Positions 52,101-59,764 of a stretch of 64,000 nucleotides of DNA are shown here, piece by piece (the first letter of the stretch is position 1; each line of letters starts with the position of its first letter). Both the position numbers and the translations under genes were made by a program. The DNA is from Lentisphaeria bacterium UBA4640 (GTDB lineage: Bacteria > Verrucomicrobiota > Lentisphaeria > Victivallales > UBA1829): the NCBI GenBank assembly GCA_002405835.1, contig DHMO01000042.1:1-64000 (forward strand), in the 5' to 3' direction. Below the pieces are notes generated by a model. The model did no database searches, was not told the DNA's origin, and saw only the letters and a program-made list of their open reading frames with translations.

Positions 52101-52985
52101 TCAGCGCATCGCTTTCATTGCCTGGAGAATTACGGGACCGAGCATCAGCAGGAAGACGGCGGGGAAGATGAAGAGAACGACCGGCATGAGGAGTTTTACC
52201 GGAGCTTCGCCGGCGAGTTTTTCCGCGAGGGCGAAACGCTTGTTGCGGAGCTGATCGCTCTGAATGCGGAGGAGTCCGCCGATGCTGATACCGAGTTCAT
52301 CCGCCTGGACGATGGCGTTCAGGACGGCGGAAAGTTCGGGCTGCTGGGTGCGCTGCGCCATGTCGCGGAGCGCGGTCTGGCGTTTTTTGCCGAGCTGAAT
52401 TTCCTGAAGCGCGCGCATGAACTCTTCGCCGAGGGGGTCGACCGGGCGCCGCGCGAGGATGTCCTTGAGTGCGGAAAGAAAGTCTTTTCCGGCTTCGACG
52501 GAAAGTGTGAGCAGGTCGAGAAGGTTCGGGAGGGCGCGGAGAATCGAGAAATGGCGTTTGCTTACCATGTTGCGCAGCCAGGCACCGGGATAGATGTAGA
52601 ACATGGCGAGGAGGACGAGTCCGTAAAGCAGTTTGCCCGCGGTTCCGCAGAGAATCATGACGATGACGCCGAGTCCGAGCAGCAGAATGCGCGCGGCGAG
52701 GAAACGTTCCGCGGAAAGCGTCTGGTCGTATCCCGCCATCATGAGCTGGTTTGAGGTCTTGCGGAGGGAGTCCTGAAAGAGCTGCGCGTGCATGAGCGGA
52801 AGAAGGTTGCCTGTCAGCGGAAGCACGATTTTGATGAGAACCGGAACCGGCTTGCGGATTTCGAGCGGTTCGCCCGCGTTCTTGTCGAATTCAATGGAGG
52901 AGAGGGCGCCGATGATGAGACAGAGCACCGCGGTGCAGGAAATTCCGGCGCAGAGCGCGGCGGCGGTTGTCAGAAGCAGATCCAT
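52101..52985 (-). CDS. tadC: type II secretion F-domain protein, TadC-like
   Basis: A 294-residue inner-membrane platform protein with one T2SSF domain (LPNLLDLLTLSVEAGKDFLSALKDI near 155-180) flanked by helices near 5-27, 105-135 and 262-290. With TadB it forms the membrane base of a Tad apparatus driven by the TadA ATPase. It is 15 bases after tadB. Confidence 0.88.
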   Translation of the reverse strand: MDLLLTTAAALCAGISCTAVLCLIIGALSSIEFDKNAGEPLEIRKPVPVLIKIVLPLTGNLLPLMHAQLFQDSLRKTSNQLMMAGYDQTLSAERFLAARILLLGLGVIVMILCGTAGKLLYGLVLLAMFYIYPGAWLRNMVSKRHFSILRALPNLLDLLTLSVEAGKDFLSALKDILARRPVDPLGEEFMRALQEIQLGKKRQTALRDMAQRTQQPELSAVLNAIVQADELGISIGGLLRIQSDQLRNKRFALAEKLAGEAPVKLLMPVVLFIFPAVFLLMLGPVILQAMKAMR

Positions 52986-53000
52986 GAGCCGTTGTCCTCC

Positions 53001-53891
53001 TTAAATGTCGATGTTGGTGATTTTGCGGATGACGAGAAAGCCGGTCACAACCAGTGCAATCGCGGCGAACAGCAGAAGAATTCCGAGCGGGGAATTCAGA
53101 AAAGCGTTGACCATGTCGGGAGCGATGTACGCCATTGCGGCGAGGAGCAGGAACGGCATGGCGCCGATGATGATCGCCTGAAGCCTCCCCTGGGCGGTCA
53201 GCGCGGAAACTTTGCGGGTGATGCGGAGACGTTCCCGGATGACGTAGGCGAGACGTTCCAGAACGTTTGTCAGTTCGCCGCCTGTCTGACGCGCGGTGAT
53301 GACGGCGATGGCGACCAGTTCAAAATCTTTGGAGCCGACGCGTTTGGACATTTTCGAGAAGGCTTCATCGAAGCTCACGCCGAGTCGCAGCTCCTGTGTC
53401 AGGAGATTGAATTCGAAGGAGATCGGGTGGCGGTTGGCTTTTGCGATTTCATCGAGCGCCTGCGGAAGGCTGAATCCCGCCTTGAGCGAGCCGCTGATGG
53501 AGAGAAGCGCATCTTCGAGCTGTTCATTGAATTTCGCGAGACGCTGGTTTTTGAGGAAACGCAGGTAGAAGCGCGGCGCAGGGAAGGCGACGATAAGCCC
53601 GACTGTCCCGAAAAGGAAAATTTTTGCAGCGGAGAGCGTTCCTGTGAAGGCGGCGAACGCGATTCCGAGGAATGCGCCGAGTCCGGCGAATGCGAGGCTC
53701 AGATAAAAAATTTTCTCCGGCGGCATCTGAAGCAGAATGTCGTCGTACTGCACGGAGGTTTCTTCGATGTACCGCTCCTTGTAGCGGTTGGAGGCTTCGG
53801 TGATGAAGTCGACAATGACAATGGTCGCGCAGGTGACGGCGAGCGCGGAGCAGAGGCATGCGATCAGAGTCAGGTTGGTCAGCAGTTCCAT
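53001..53891 (-). CDS. tadB: type II secretion F-domain protein, TadB-like
   Basis: A 296-residue inner-membrane protein. The T2SSF domain (FNEQLEDALLSISGSLKAGFSLPQALDEI near 118-146; FELVAIAVITARQTGGELTNVLERLA near 185-210) is followed by two helices. Its ATG overlaps the last base of the tadA stop. It pairs with TadC as in canonical Tad loci. Confidence 0.9.
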   Translation of the reverse strand: MELLTNLTLIACLCSALAVTCATIVIVDFITEASNRYKERYIEETSVQYDDILLQMPPEKIFYLSLAFAGLGAFLGIAFAAFTGTLSAAKIFLFGTVGLIVAFPAPRFYLRFLKNQRLAKFNEQLEDALLSISGSLKAGFSLPQALDEIAKANRHPISFEFNLLTQELRLGVSFDEAFSKMSKRVGSKDFELVAIAVITARQTGGELTNVLERLAYVIRERLRITRKVSALTAQGRLQAIIIGAMPFLLLAAMAYIAPDMVNAFLNSPLGILLLFAAIALVVTGFLVIRKITNIDI

Positions 53892-55609
53892 CAGCGATCC
53901 TCTCCTTTCAGCATTCCTCGGGTGAAGATTTCGAGGTCGAGTTTGAGCCCGGCGCGCTTGATGTCCTCCATGAACGAAGGCAGATTGCCGGAGGGAACGT
54001 GGCGCCCTGTCATTTTGCCGTTGGCGTCCCAGCCGTCCTGATGATAGGTGAAGATATCCTGCATGGTGATCATATCGCCTTCCATGCGGGTGATTTCAGA
54101 GATGTTTGTGACTTTTCGCGTGCCGTCCTTTTCGCGGTTGATCTGAACGATGATTGCAATAGCGGAGGCGATCTGTTCGCGGATTGCGCGGAGCGGCAGG
54201 TCGAATCCCGCCATGAGGACGAGTGTTTCGAGACGCGAAAGAGCGTCGCGCGGAGTGTTCGCGTGGATGGTGGTGAGCGAGCCGTCGTGGCCGGTGTTCA
54301 TTGCCTGAAGCATGTCGAGCGCTTCACCGCCGCGGCACTCGCCGATGACGATGCGGTCTGGACGCATTCGCAGGGAGTTGCGGACGAGGTCGCGGATATT
54401 GACTTCGCCCTTGCCTTCGATGTTTGCGGGACGCGATTCGAGACGGACCACATGGTCCTGGCGCAGCTGGAGTTCCGCCGCGTCTTCAATGGTGATGATG
54501 CGTTCGGTATCGGGCAGGAACGAGCTCAGAATGTTGAGCAGCGTCGTTTTTCCGGAACCGGTTCCGCCGGAGATGATGATATTTTTGCGGAGTTTGACGC
54601 AGACGTTCAGGAAATCCGCCATTTCATAAGAGATGGAGCCGAAACGGACAAGGTCGTCGATCTGCAGCGGGTTCCGCGAGAATTTACGGATGGTGATTGT
54701 CGGCCCGACAAGCGAGAGCGGCGGGATGATTGCGTTTACACGGGAACCGTCCTGGAGACGCGCGTCGACCATCGGGGAGCTTTCATCGATGCGGCGTCCG
54801 AGGGGCGAGACGATGCGTTCGATTGCCGCGATGACCTGGTGATTGTCGGCAAACGCCATATCGGTTTTATGCAGAACGCCTTTGGTTTCGACGTAGACGC
54901 TGTCGGGTCCGTTCACCATGATTTCGGAGATTTCCGGCATGGCGATGAGGTCTTCAAGCGGTCCGAGCCCGATGGCTTCATGAACGAGTTCGCGTTCAAT
55001 CTTGTCGGTTGTCACGCCCGCGGGGAGGGTGACGGTGAGCTCGGAGATGATTTCATGAATGGTGTCTTTCGCCTTTTTCTCAAGATCTTCCTGCGCGGTT
55101 CCTGCGAGGACCATGCGTTTGAGGTTCAGGCGTTTGAGCAGTTCGATGTGTGCAAGACGTTTGATTTCCTGTACGAACGGGCGTGCGGCAAGCGGAATTC
55201 CGGAGACTGCGAGAATCGGAATTTCATGTTTGCCCTGATTGTTCAGCGGACGCGGCGCGGGTGTGTGCGGAGGTGGTGCGGGAACGGGTTTCGGCGGTTC
55301 CGGCTTCTGCGCTTCGCGGTCTTCTGTGCCGAGTGCGAGGATTTCCGCTTCGCCGATGCGGACGCGGCTGCCGGGGCGGATGTGAACGGTCGTGTCATGA
55401 AACGCTTCGCCGTCGACTTCAATTCCTCCGCCGAGATCGGCGATTTTGAGGTCGGTATCGGTTGCGATGAACTGGCAGTGACGCGGAACCACGCCCGGCG
55501 CATTGAGCGTCAGGTGGCTTGCGGGGCTTGAACCGACCCGGTAGGTTCCCGGAACGAGGCGGGCTTTGATTTCGTCGCGCCCGGGAATTCTGATCAGGAT
55601 TTCATACAT
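53891..55609 (-). CDS. tadA: Tad secretion ATPase (TadA/CpaF) with N-terminal FHA domain
   Basis: A 572-residue fusion. Residues about 18-95 are an FHA-like domain (YRVGSSPASHLTL, VVPRHCQF, IADLGGGIEVDG), followed by a Pro-rich linker and a full CpaF ATPase: Walker A ISGGTGSGKTTLLN near 345-358, the Asp box and Walker B (RPDRIVIGECRGGEALDML) near 419-437, and GSLTTIHANTP. Standard CpaF is about 450 residues, so the FHA part is extra. It powers pilus or protein export across the inner membrane. It is four bases after cpaB. Confidence 0.92.
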   Translation of the reverse strand: MYEILIRIPGRDEIKARLVPGTYRVGSSPASHLTLNAPGVVPRHCQFIATDTDLKIADLGGGIEVDGEAFHDTTVHIRPGSRVRIGEAEILALGTEDREAQKPEPPKPVPAPPPHTPAPRPLNNQGKHEIPILAVSGIPLAARPFVQEIKRLAHIELLKRLNLKRMVLAGTAQEDLEKKAKDTIHEIISELTVTLPAGVTTDKIERELVHEAIGLGPLEDLIAMPEISEIMVNGPDSVYVETKGVLHKTDMAFADNHQVIAAIERIVSPLGRRIDESSPMVDARLQDGSRVNAIIPPLSLVGPTITIRKFSRNPLQIDDLVRFGSISYEMADFLNVCVKLRKNIIISGGTGSGKTTLLNILSSFLPDTERIITIEDAAELQLRQDHVVRLESRPANIEGKGEVNIRDLVRNSLRMRPDRIVIGECRGGEALDMLQAMNTGHDGSLTTIHANTPRDALSRLETLVLMAGFDLPLRAIREQIASAIAIIVQINREKDGTRKVTNISEITRMEGDMITMQDIFTYHQDGWDANGKMTGRHVPSGNLPSFMEDIKRAGLKLDLEIFTRGMLKGEDR

Positions 55610-55612
55610 GAA

Positions 55613-56407
55613 TCAGTACCTCAGACGCGTGTTTTTCTGTTCCCGTTCCTTCATATAGCGGTTGACGTTCTGCTGGAGGTATTTCCAGTTGACGCTCTGC
55701 AGGTCGGTGGCGACGGCGGCGTCTTCATAGTTGCGCAGGCTCATCTGAATGCGTCCCTTCTGGGAAGCGAAGATGATCATTTCAACCTCTTTGGGGGAGA
55801 GTTCGAGAGTAACGGTCGAATATCCGCGGGCGATGCGTTTGCCTTCCTGCACGCCGTAATCGGTTCCGGTTGCGATGACGCGCACTTTCTGAAGGATGGT
55901 GAGCGTGATGGTGTCGAGCGTGGAGTCGCCGCGCATGTCGGGGAACTTGAAGGTTCCGATGAGATCGACGTAGTTGTTCGGCTGGACGAGTCCGGAAACG
56001 GATGCGGTCTGGTCGACGGCGATGGAGACTGCGCGGTATCCGGGCTGAATGAGGCGGGTGAGTCCCTCTTTGCCGCCTGAGACGGCGTTCTGCAGGTCAT
56101 TCCACTGCAGGATTTTTCCGCGCTGGATGGAGAGCTGCGCTTTGCGGTTGATGATGAGGCTCTTCTGGCTGTATGGAATATGACGGCTGGAGGAGAGCTG
56201 CGAGGCGTACATTTTGATTTTTGCGCCGCGGATGGCGTCTTCGGTGATCGGTTCGTTTTCTGCGATGTCTTTCACGAGCTGAATGACGGCGACTTCGGTG
56301 GTTGCCGCCTGGATTTTTTTCTTTTCCTGGTTGATCTGCTGGAATGTGAGCATGAAAGCCATCACTCCGAAAAACACTGCCGCCAAAAGTAAAAGTTTCT
56401 GCTTCAT
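55613..56407 (-). CDS. cpaB: CpaB-like Flp pilus assembly protein
   Basis: A 264-residue protein with an N-terminal signal or anchor (LLLLAAVFFGVMAFML), an SAF domain (VKDIAENEPITEDAI near 45-60) and the C-terminal RcpC/CpaB region (GYRAVSIAVDQTASVSGLVQPNNYVDLI near 118-146). CpaB normally gates the outer-membrane secretin, which is not in view. I chose the ATG at 56407; upstream ATGs lack a ribosome-binding site. First gene of the nine-gene Tad-region run. Confidence 0.88.
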   Translation of the reverse strand: MKQKLLLLAAVFFGVMAFMLTFQQINQEKKKIQAATTEVAVIQLVKDIAENEPITEDAIRGAKIKMYASQLSSSRHIPYSQKSLIINRKAQLSIQRGKILQWNDLQNAVSGGKEGLTRLIQPGYRAVSIAVDQTASVSGLVQPNNYVDLIGTFKFPDMRGDSTLDTITLTILQKVRVIATGTDYGVQEGKRIARGYSTVTLELSPKEVEMIIFASQKGRIQMSLRNYEDAAVATDLQSVNWKYLQQNVNRYMKEREQKNTRLRY

Positions 56408-56442
56408 CGTCAAATCCCTGTTAGAAGTTAGTCTCAGGGGAG

Positions 56443-56470
56443 AATATAATTGAACAAAAGCAAAAATCAA
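56443..56470 (-). promoter_or_regulatory. promoter for the Tad-region operon
   Basis: Minus strand: TTGATT (56470-56465), 16 bases, TATATT (56448-56443), about 35 bases before cpaB. Confidence 0.6.
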
Positions 56471-56502
56471 GGCGGGAAAAATTGTTTTTATGAGAGGAAT
56501 AT

Positions 56503-56539
56503 AAAAAATCTCCCGGAAATTGCAGATTTTCCGGGAGAT
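56503..56539 (-). terminator. intrinsic terminator of the flavodoxin gene
   Basis: On the minus strand ATCTCCCGGAAA pairs with TTTCCGGGAGAT and runs into TTTTTT. It separates flavodoxin from cpaB. Confidence 0.9.
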
Positions 56540-56566
56540 GATGCGGCGGGAAGTCCGGCGGTTGTG

Positions 56567-57061
56567 TTATTTCATTTCTGCGCGGAGCTGATCGCACCAC
56601 TTTGCGATGCGGTCGGCGGTCTTGTCCGGCTCGTTCGTGTCGTCGAGTGCGAGCCCGCAGAAGAAACCGTCCTGATCCGCCGTTGACGCTGTATGCGTGT
56701 AGCCTGCGGAGGAGGTTTTGCCGATGAGCGCTGCTCCGCGTTCTTCCAGTTTGTCGGCGAGGGTGCGCATGGAATCGACGTAGGAGTCGGCGAATCCGCA
56801 CTGGTCGCCCATGGCGAAGACGGCGGCTTTTTTGCCTTTGAGGTCGATGCCGTCCAGCATCTGAACTCCGGCGAACCAGTCGTCCTGCAGGTCTCCGACG
56901 CCCCAGGTGGAAGTTCCGAGGATAAGCAGATCCGCCTGGAAATCGGCAGGGGCTGCGTTTGCGACATTAATCGCCGTTGTTCCGAAGTTTGCCGCGATGA
57001 TGTTCGCGGCGGCTTCCGTGCATCCGGTTGTGCTTCCGAAGATTACTTTTACGTCAGACAT
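56567..57061 (-). CDS. flavodoxin
   Basis: A 164-residue FMN-binding electron carrier. The phosphate loop GSTTGCTEAAA is at residues 9-19; GTSTWGVGDLQDDW near 50-63 and GDQCGFADSYVDSM near 87-100 form the flavin edges. Flavodoxins often replace ferredoxin under iron shortage. Its start overlaps the DUF3793 stop by eight bases, and the pair lies behind a promoter with a metal-regulator-like dyad. Confidence 0.93.
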   Translation of the reverse strand: MSDVKVIFGSTTGCTEAAANIIAANFGTTAINVANAAPADFQADLLILGTSTWGVGDLQDDWFAGVQMLDGIDLKGKKAAVFAMGDQCGFADSYVDSMRTLADKLEERGAALIGKTSSAGYTHTASTADQDGFFCGLALDDTNEPDKTADRIAKWCDQLRAEMK

Positions 57062-57674
57062 AACTGACCTCCTTCATATTGATTTCCGAGGTTATTTTTT
57101 CAAGACATACTCCGATGTCCTGATAGGTTTCGAGAATTTTTTCCGCGAGGCTTTCGACGGAGCTGTAGAGTTTCATTCTGCGGAGCGACTCCGCCGGGTC
57201 GCCGAACACCTGCCAGATTCCGTGCGGAACCGGCGTCCGTTTTTCTTTGCGCAGATAGCCGATGACGTCTTTCGGCGGATATCCGAGGAAGAATCCGATT
57301 TCATGCGGCAGATTTTCTTCGTCAAACCGCTTCTGCAGAAATTTCAAAGCCGCGGCGACGGAGAGTTCTTCCGGATAGCCGAGCCGTGCGAGTTCCTCCC
57401 GGATGACCGGATTGCGGAGAGTCTCCTGCAGCAGTTCCGGCTGATAGAACAGAAGTAGCGAACTTTCCGCATCTTTGCGGAGAAAACGGCATGGAAGACG
57501 GAGTGTCGCGAGGATTTCCGCCTGATGAATGCAGAAACTCTGTTCGGGTTTGCTCCGGTAGCATTTTCTGACCCGCAGGAATTCCGCCGGTTTGACGCCG
57601 CTCCGCACAGGGGCGGTTTTAATCAGAAGAAACTTCATCAGCTCCTTCCGGTGTTCGCACTGTTCGCCGCTCAT
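57054..57674 (-). CDS. DUF3793 family protein
   Basis: A 206-residue DUF3793 protein: KFLLIKTAPVRSGVKPAEFL, HEIGFFLGYPPKDVIGYL and WQVFGDPAESLRRM are the family blocks. The function is unknown; it is often found beside flavodoxin and iron-related genes. Cys residues (YRSKPEQSFCIHQ, CRFL) are scattered without a cluster. AGAGGAGA precedes the ATG. Confidence 0.87.
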   Translation of the reverse strand: MSGEQCEHRKELMKFLLIKTAPVRSGVKPAEFLRVRKCYRSKPEQSFCIHQAEILATLRLPCRFLRKDAESSLLLFYQPELLQETLRNPVIREELARLGYPEELSVAAALKFLQKRFDEENLPHEIGFFLGYPPKDVIGYLRKEKRTPVPHGIWQVFGDPAESLRRMKLYSSVESLAEKILETYQDIGVCLEKITSEINMKEVSYV

Positions 57675-57698
57675 GTCTCCTCTTTCTGTTTTATGTAA

Positions 57699-57712
57699 TT
57701 AGTTTTAGCTAA
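57699..57712. promoter_or_regulatory. TTAG-N6-CTAA dyad in the DUF3793 leader
   Basis: The core TTAG and CTAA half-sites are six bases apart, as in DtxR/IdeR/MntR-type operators. It overlaps a shorter palindrome TTAGCTAA. It lies about 65-80 bases after the predicted transcription start. Confidence 0.4.
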
Positions 57713-57783
57713 CTCCTTGTTTCTGAAAAGCTATTCTCCTTTAAAATGAATTGAATGGAGTTGCTTTTCTTGCGGAATAAGGA

Positions 57784-57811
57784 AATATATCCTCTGTTTC
57801 AGAAAATTCAA
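57784..57811 (-). promoter_or_regulatory. promoter for DUF3793-flavodoxin
   Basis: Minus strand: TTGAAT (57811-57806), 16 bases, TATATT (57789-57784). The -35 box overlaps the edge of the dyad at 57810-57829. Confidence 0.6.
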
Positions 57812-57829
57812 ATTAGAAACATCTAATTT
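57810..57829. promoter_or_regulatory. perfect dyad operator abutting the DUF3793 promoter
   Basis: AAATTAG, six bases, CTAATTT: a perfect seven-base inverted repeat with the same TTAG-N6-CTAA core as the site at 57699. It could bind a DtxR-family iron or manganese regulator; that identification is inference from the half-site. Confidence 0.55.
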
Positions 57830-57901
57830 TTTGAAAAAAGAAAAAGTCCGATTTCTGGAGATTTTCTGCAAACCTTATTGGAATAAAGCGGAATCGGGTT
57901 G

Positions 57902-57907
57902 TATATT
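57902..57907 (+). promoter_or_regulatory. -10 box of a weak promoter for the ispF run
   Basis: TATATT with a TTGGAA 18 bases upstream (57878-57883), ahead of the small membrane protein gene. Confidence 0.35.
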
Positions 57908-57949
57908 ATCAGCTGTATTTAAAAAGAGAGGATGCAGAGAGCGCGGCGT

Positions 57950-58282
57950 ATGAAATTTCTGATTTCGTTTTTGCTGTTTTTTACCGGAATCGTGCTGGGG
58001 CTGGCTGCGGCGGGAGCCGGGCTGGTGCTGGCGGTATCCGGAGCGGCGCAAGGCTGGCGCGCGGCGGGAATCTCGCCCGGCTTCTGGGGGTACATGATGC
58101 TTTCCGCCGCGAACGCGATGATGTCGGTCGGGATCATTCTTTCGCTGGTTTCGGCGGGGAGCTCGGCGTGTCTCTGTCTCCTGAGTTTTATATTTAAAAG
58201 CTGGAGCCGTGCGGTTGTCGCCGGGGCGATGTGCGCCGGGTCGGTCTGCGTGTGGCTCTATTTACTGGAGTGCAAATTATGA
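57950..58282 (+). CDS. small membrane protein of unknown function
   Basis: A 110-residue protein with hydrophobic segments near 3-28, 45-68 and 75-103 and no recognised domain. An alternative ATG at 57932 adds six basic residues but is too near its GAGAGG. The stop overlaps the ispF ATG by ATGA, so the two are translationally coupled. Confidence 0.65.
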   Translation: MKFLISFLLFFTGIVLGLAAAGAGLVLAVSGAAQGWRAAGISPGFWGYMMLSAANAMMSVGIILSLVSAGSSACLCLLSFIFKSWSRAVVAGAMCAGSVCVWLYLLECKL

Positions 58283-58761
58283 ACCATTTCCGGATTGGGA
58301 GCGGATACGATGCGCACCGTTTCGCGGAGGGGCGTCCGCTTATACTCTGCGGGGTGACGATTCCGTATGACCGCGGGCTTGCGGGGCACAGCGACGCCGA
58401 CGCCGCCGCCCATGCGCTGACCGACGCACTGCTCGGCGCGCTTGCGCTGGGAGATATCGGCAAGATGTTTCCCGATACAGACGAACGTTTCCGCGGGGCG
58501 GACAGCATTGTTCTGCTGAAGCAGGCATTCTCGCGTCCCGAATTCGCGGAATGGAGCATTTCCAACATCGACATTACGATCGTTGCACAGCGTCCGAAGA
58601 TTTCCCCGTTTACCGCCGCGATGCGGGAACGGATTGCGGAGGCGCTCGGCATTGCGGTCGATCAGGTTTCCATCAAAGGCAAAACAACGGAGGGCATGGG
58701 CTTCTGCGGACGCGGCGAAGGCGTCGAAACTTACGCAACAGTCCTGCTCGAAAGAAAGTGA
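58279..58761 (+). CDS. ispF: 2-C-methyl-D-erythritol 2,4-cyclodiphosphate synthase
   Basis: The enzyme forms the cyclic diphosphate MEcPP from CDP-ME-2-phosphate. At 160 residues it is normal. Metal ligands are in GSGYDAHRF (D8, H10) and AGHSDADAAAHALTDALLGAL; DIGKMFPDTD and KGKTTEGMGFCGRGEG complete the signature. GGAG lies eight bases before the ATG. It heads the ispF-folE-dtd-dxr-rseP-ispG run. Confidence 0.95.
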   Translation: MNHFRIGSGYDAHRFAEGRPLILCGVTIPYDRGLAGHSDADAAAHALTDALLGALALGDIGKMFPDTDERFRGADSIVLLKQAFSRPEFAEWSISNIDITIVAQRPKISPFTAAMRERIAEALGIAVDQVSIKGKTTEGMGFCGRGEGVETYATVLLERK

Positions 58762-58768
58762 GATTGAT

Positions 58769-59314
58769 ATGATTGAAAATGAAATCCGCCAGATACTTCT
58801 CGACCTCGGCGAAGATCCGGAACGCGAAGGCCTGCTCAAGACTCCGGAGCGCGTCCGCAAAAGCCTTCAGTTTCTGACGCGCGGCTACAAGCAGAACATC
58901 GACGAAGTGATCAACGGCGCAATCTTCAACGAGGACTGCGACGACATGATCATTGTCCGCGACATTGAGTTTTACAGCATGTGCGAACACCATATGCTTC
59001 CGTTCTTCGGCAAAGTGCATCTCGGCTACGTTCCGCGCGGCAAAGTCTTCGGCGTCAGCAAACTGGCGCGTCTGGTGGACGTTTTCGCCCGCCGCCTCCA
59101 GATTCAGGAGCGCATGACACGGCAGATTGCGGCGCAGATCATGGAGAGCATCATGCCGGAAGGCGTGGGTGTTGTGGTGGAAGCGCAGCATCTCTGCATG
59201 CTCATGCGCGGAGTGGAAAAACAGAATTCCGTCATGAAAACCTCCTGCATGCTCGGCAGTTTCCGCCGCGAGGAGGCAACACGCCTTGAATTCCTCAATC
59301 TGATCAAGGGGTGA
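58769..59314 (+). CDS. folE: GTP cyclohydrolase I
   Basis: The enzyme converts GTP to dihydroneopterin triphosphate, the first step of folate synthesis. The 181-residue length fits. The zinc site is C72, H75 (MCEHHMLPFFGKVHLGY) and C143 (QHLCMLMRGV); LARLVDVFARRLQIQERMTRQIA is the substrate block. It starts eight bases after ispF, at an ATG matching the family N-terminus, although the frame is open upstream. Confidence 0.95.
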   Translation: MIENEIRQILLDLGEDPEREGLLKTPERVRKSLQFLTRGYKQNIDEVINGAIFNEDCDDMIIVRDIEFYSMCEHHMLPFFGKVHLGYVPRGKVFGVSKLARLVDVFARRLQIQERMTRQIAAQIMESIMPEGVGVVVEAQHLCMLMRGVEKQNSVMKTSCMLGSFRREEATRLEFLNLIKG

Positions 59315-59317
59315 GCT

Positions 59318-59764
59318 ATGCGGCTTCTGATTCAGCGCGCCGCAAAAGGCTCGGTTTCGATTGACGGCGAAGTGGTCGGACAGACCGGAAAAGGTCTCGT
59401 CGTTCTGGTCGGCGTTACGCACACGGATACCGCTGAGGACGCCGAATACCTGGCGAACAAATGCGTCAATCTGCGCATTTTCACCGATGAGAACGACAAG
59501 ATGAATCATTCTCTTCTGGACATCAAGGGCGGAATGCTTGCGATTTCCCAGTTCACGCTTTACGGGGACTGTGTGAAGGGGCGCCGTCCCGGTTTTGATC
59601 TGGCGGCGCGTCCGGAGATCGCGGAACCGCTCTATGAGAAGTTCGTGGAACTTGTGCGCAATTTCGGCGTGCATGTCGAGACCGGACGTTTCGGCGCGGA
59701 TATGATGGTGGAGATTCACAACGACGGTCCCGTGACCTTCATGCTGGAGAGCCGCCCGAAATGA
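59318..59764 (+). CDS. dtd: D-aminoacyl-tRNA deacylase
   Basis: This 148-residue enzyme removes D-amino acids mischarged on tRNA. The DTD signature SQFTLYGD is at about 77-84 and the cross-subunit NDGPVTF near 137-143. Length is exactly typical. It lies three bases after folE, and its end overlaps the dxr ATG. Confidence 0.95.
   Translation: MRLLIQRAAKGSVSIDGEVVGQTGKGLVVLVGVTHTDTAEDAEYLANKCVNLRIFTDENDKMNHSLLDIKGGMLAISQFTLYGDCVKGRRPGFDLAARPEIAEPLYEKFVELVRNFGVHVETGRFGADMMVEIHNDGPVTFMLESRPK

Noticed and set aside
53858..55531. 557-residue open frame antisense to tadA
   Set aside because: Shadow of the ATPase gene; the opposite strand has all Walker and FHA motifs.
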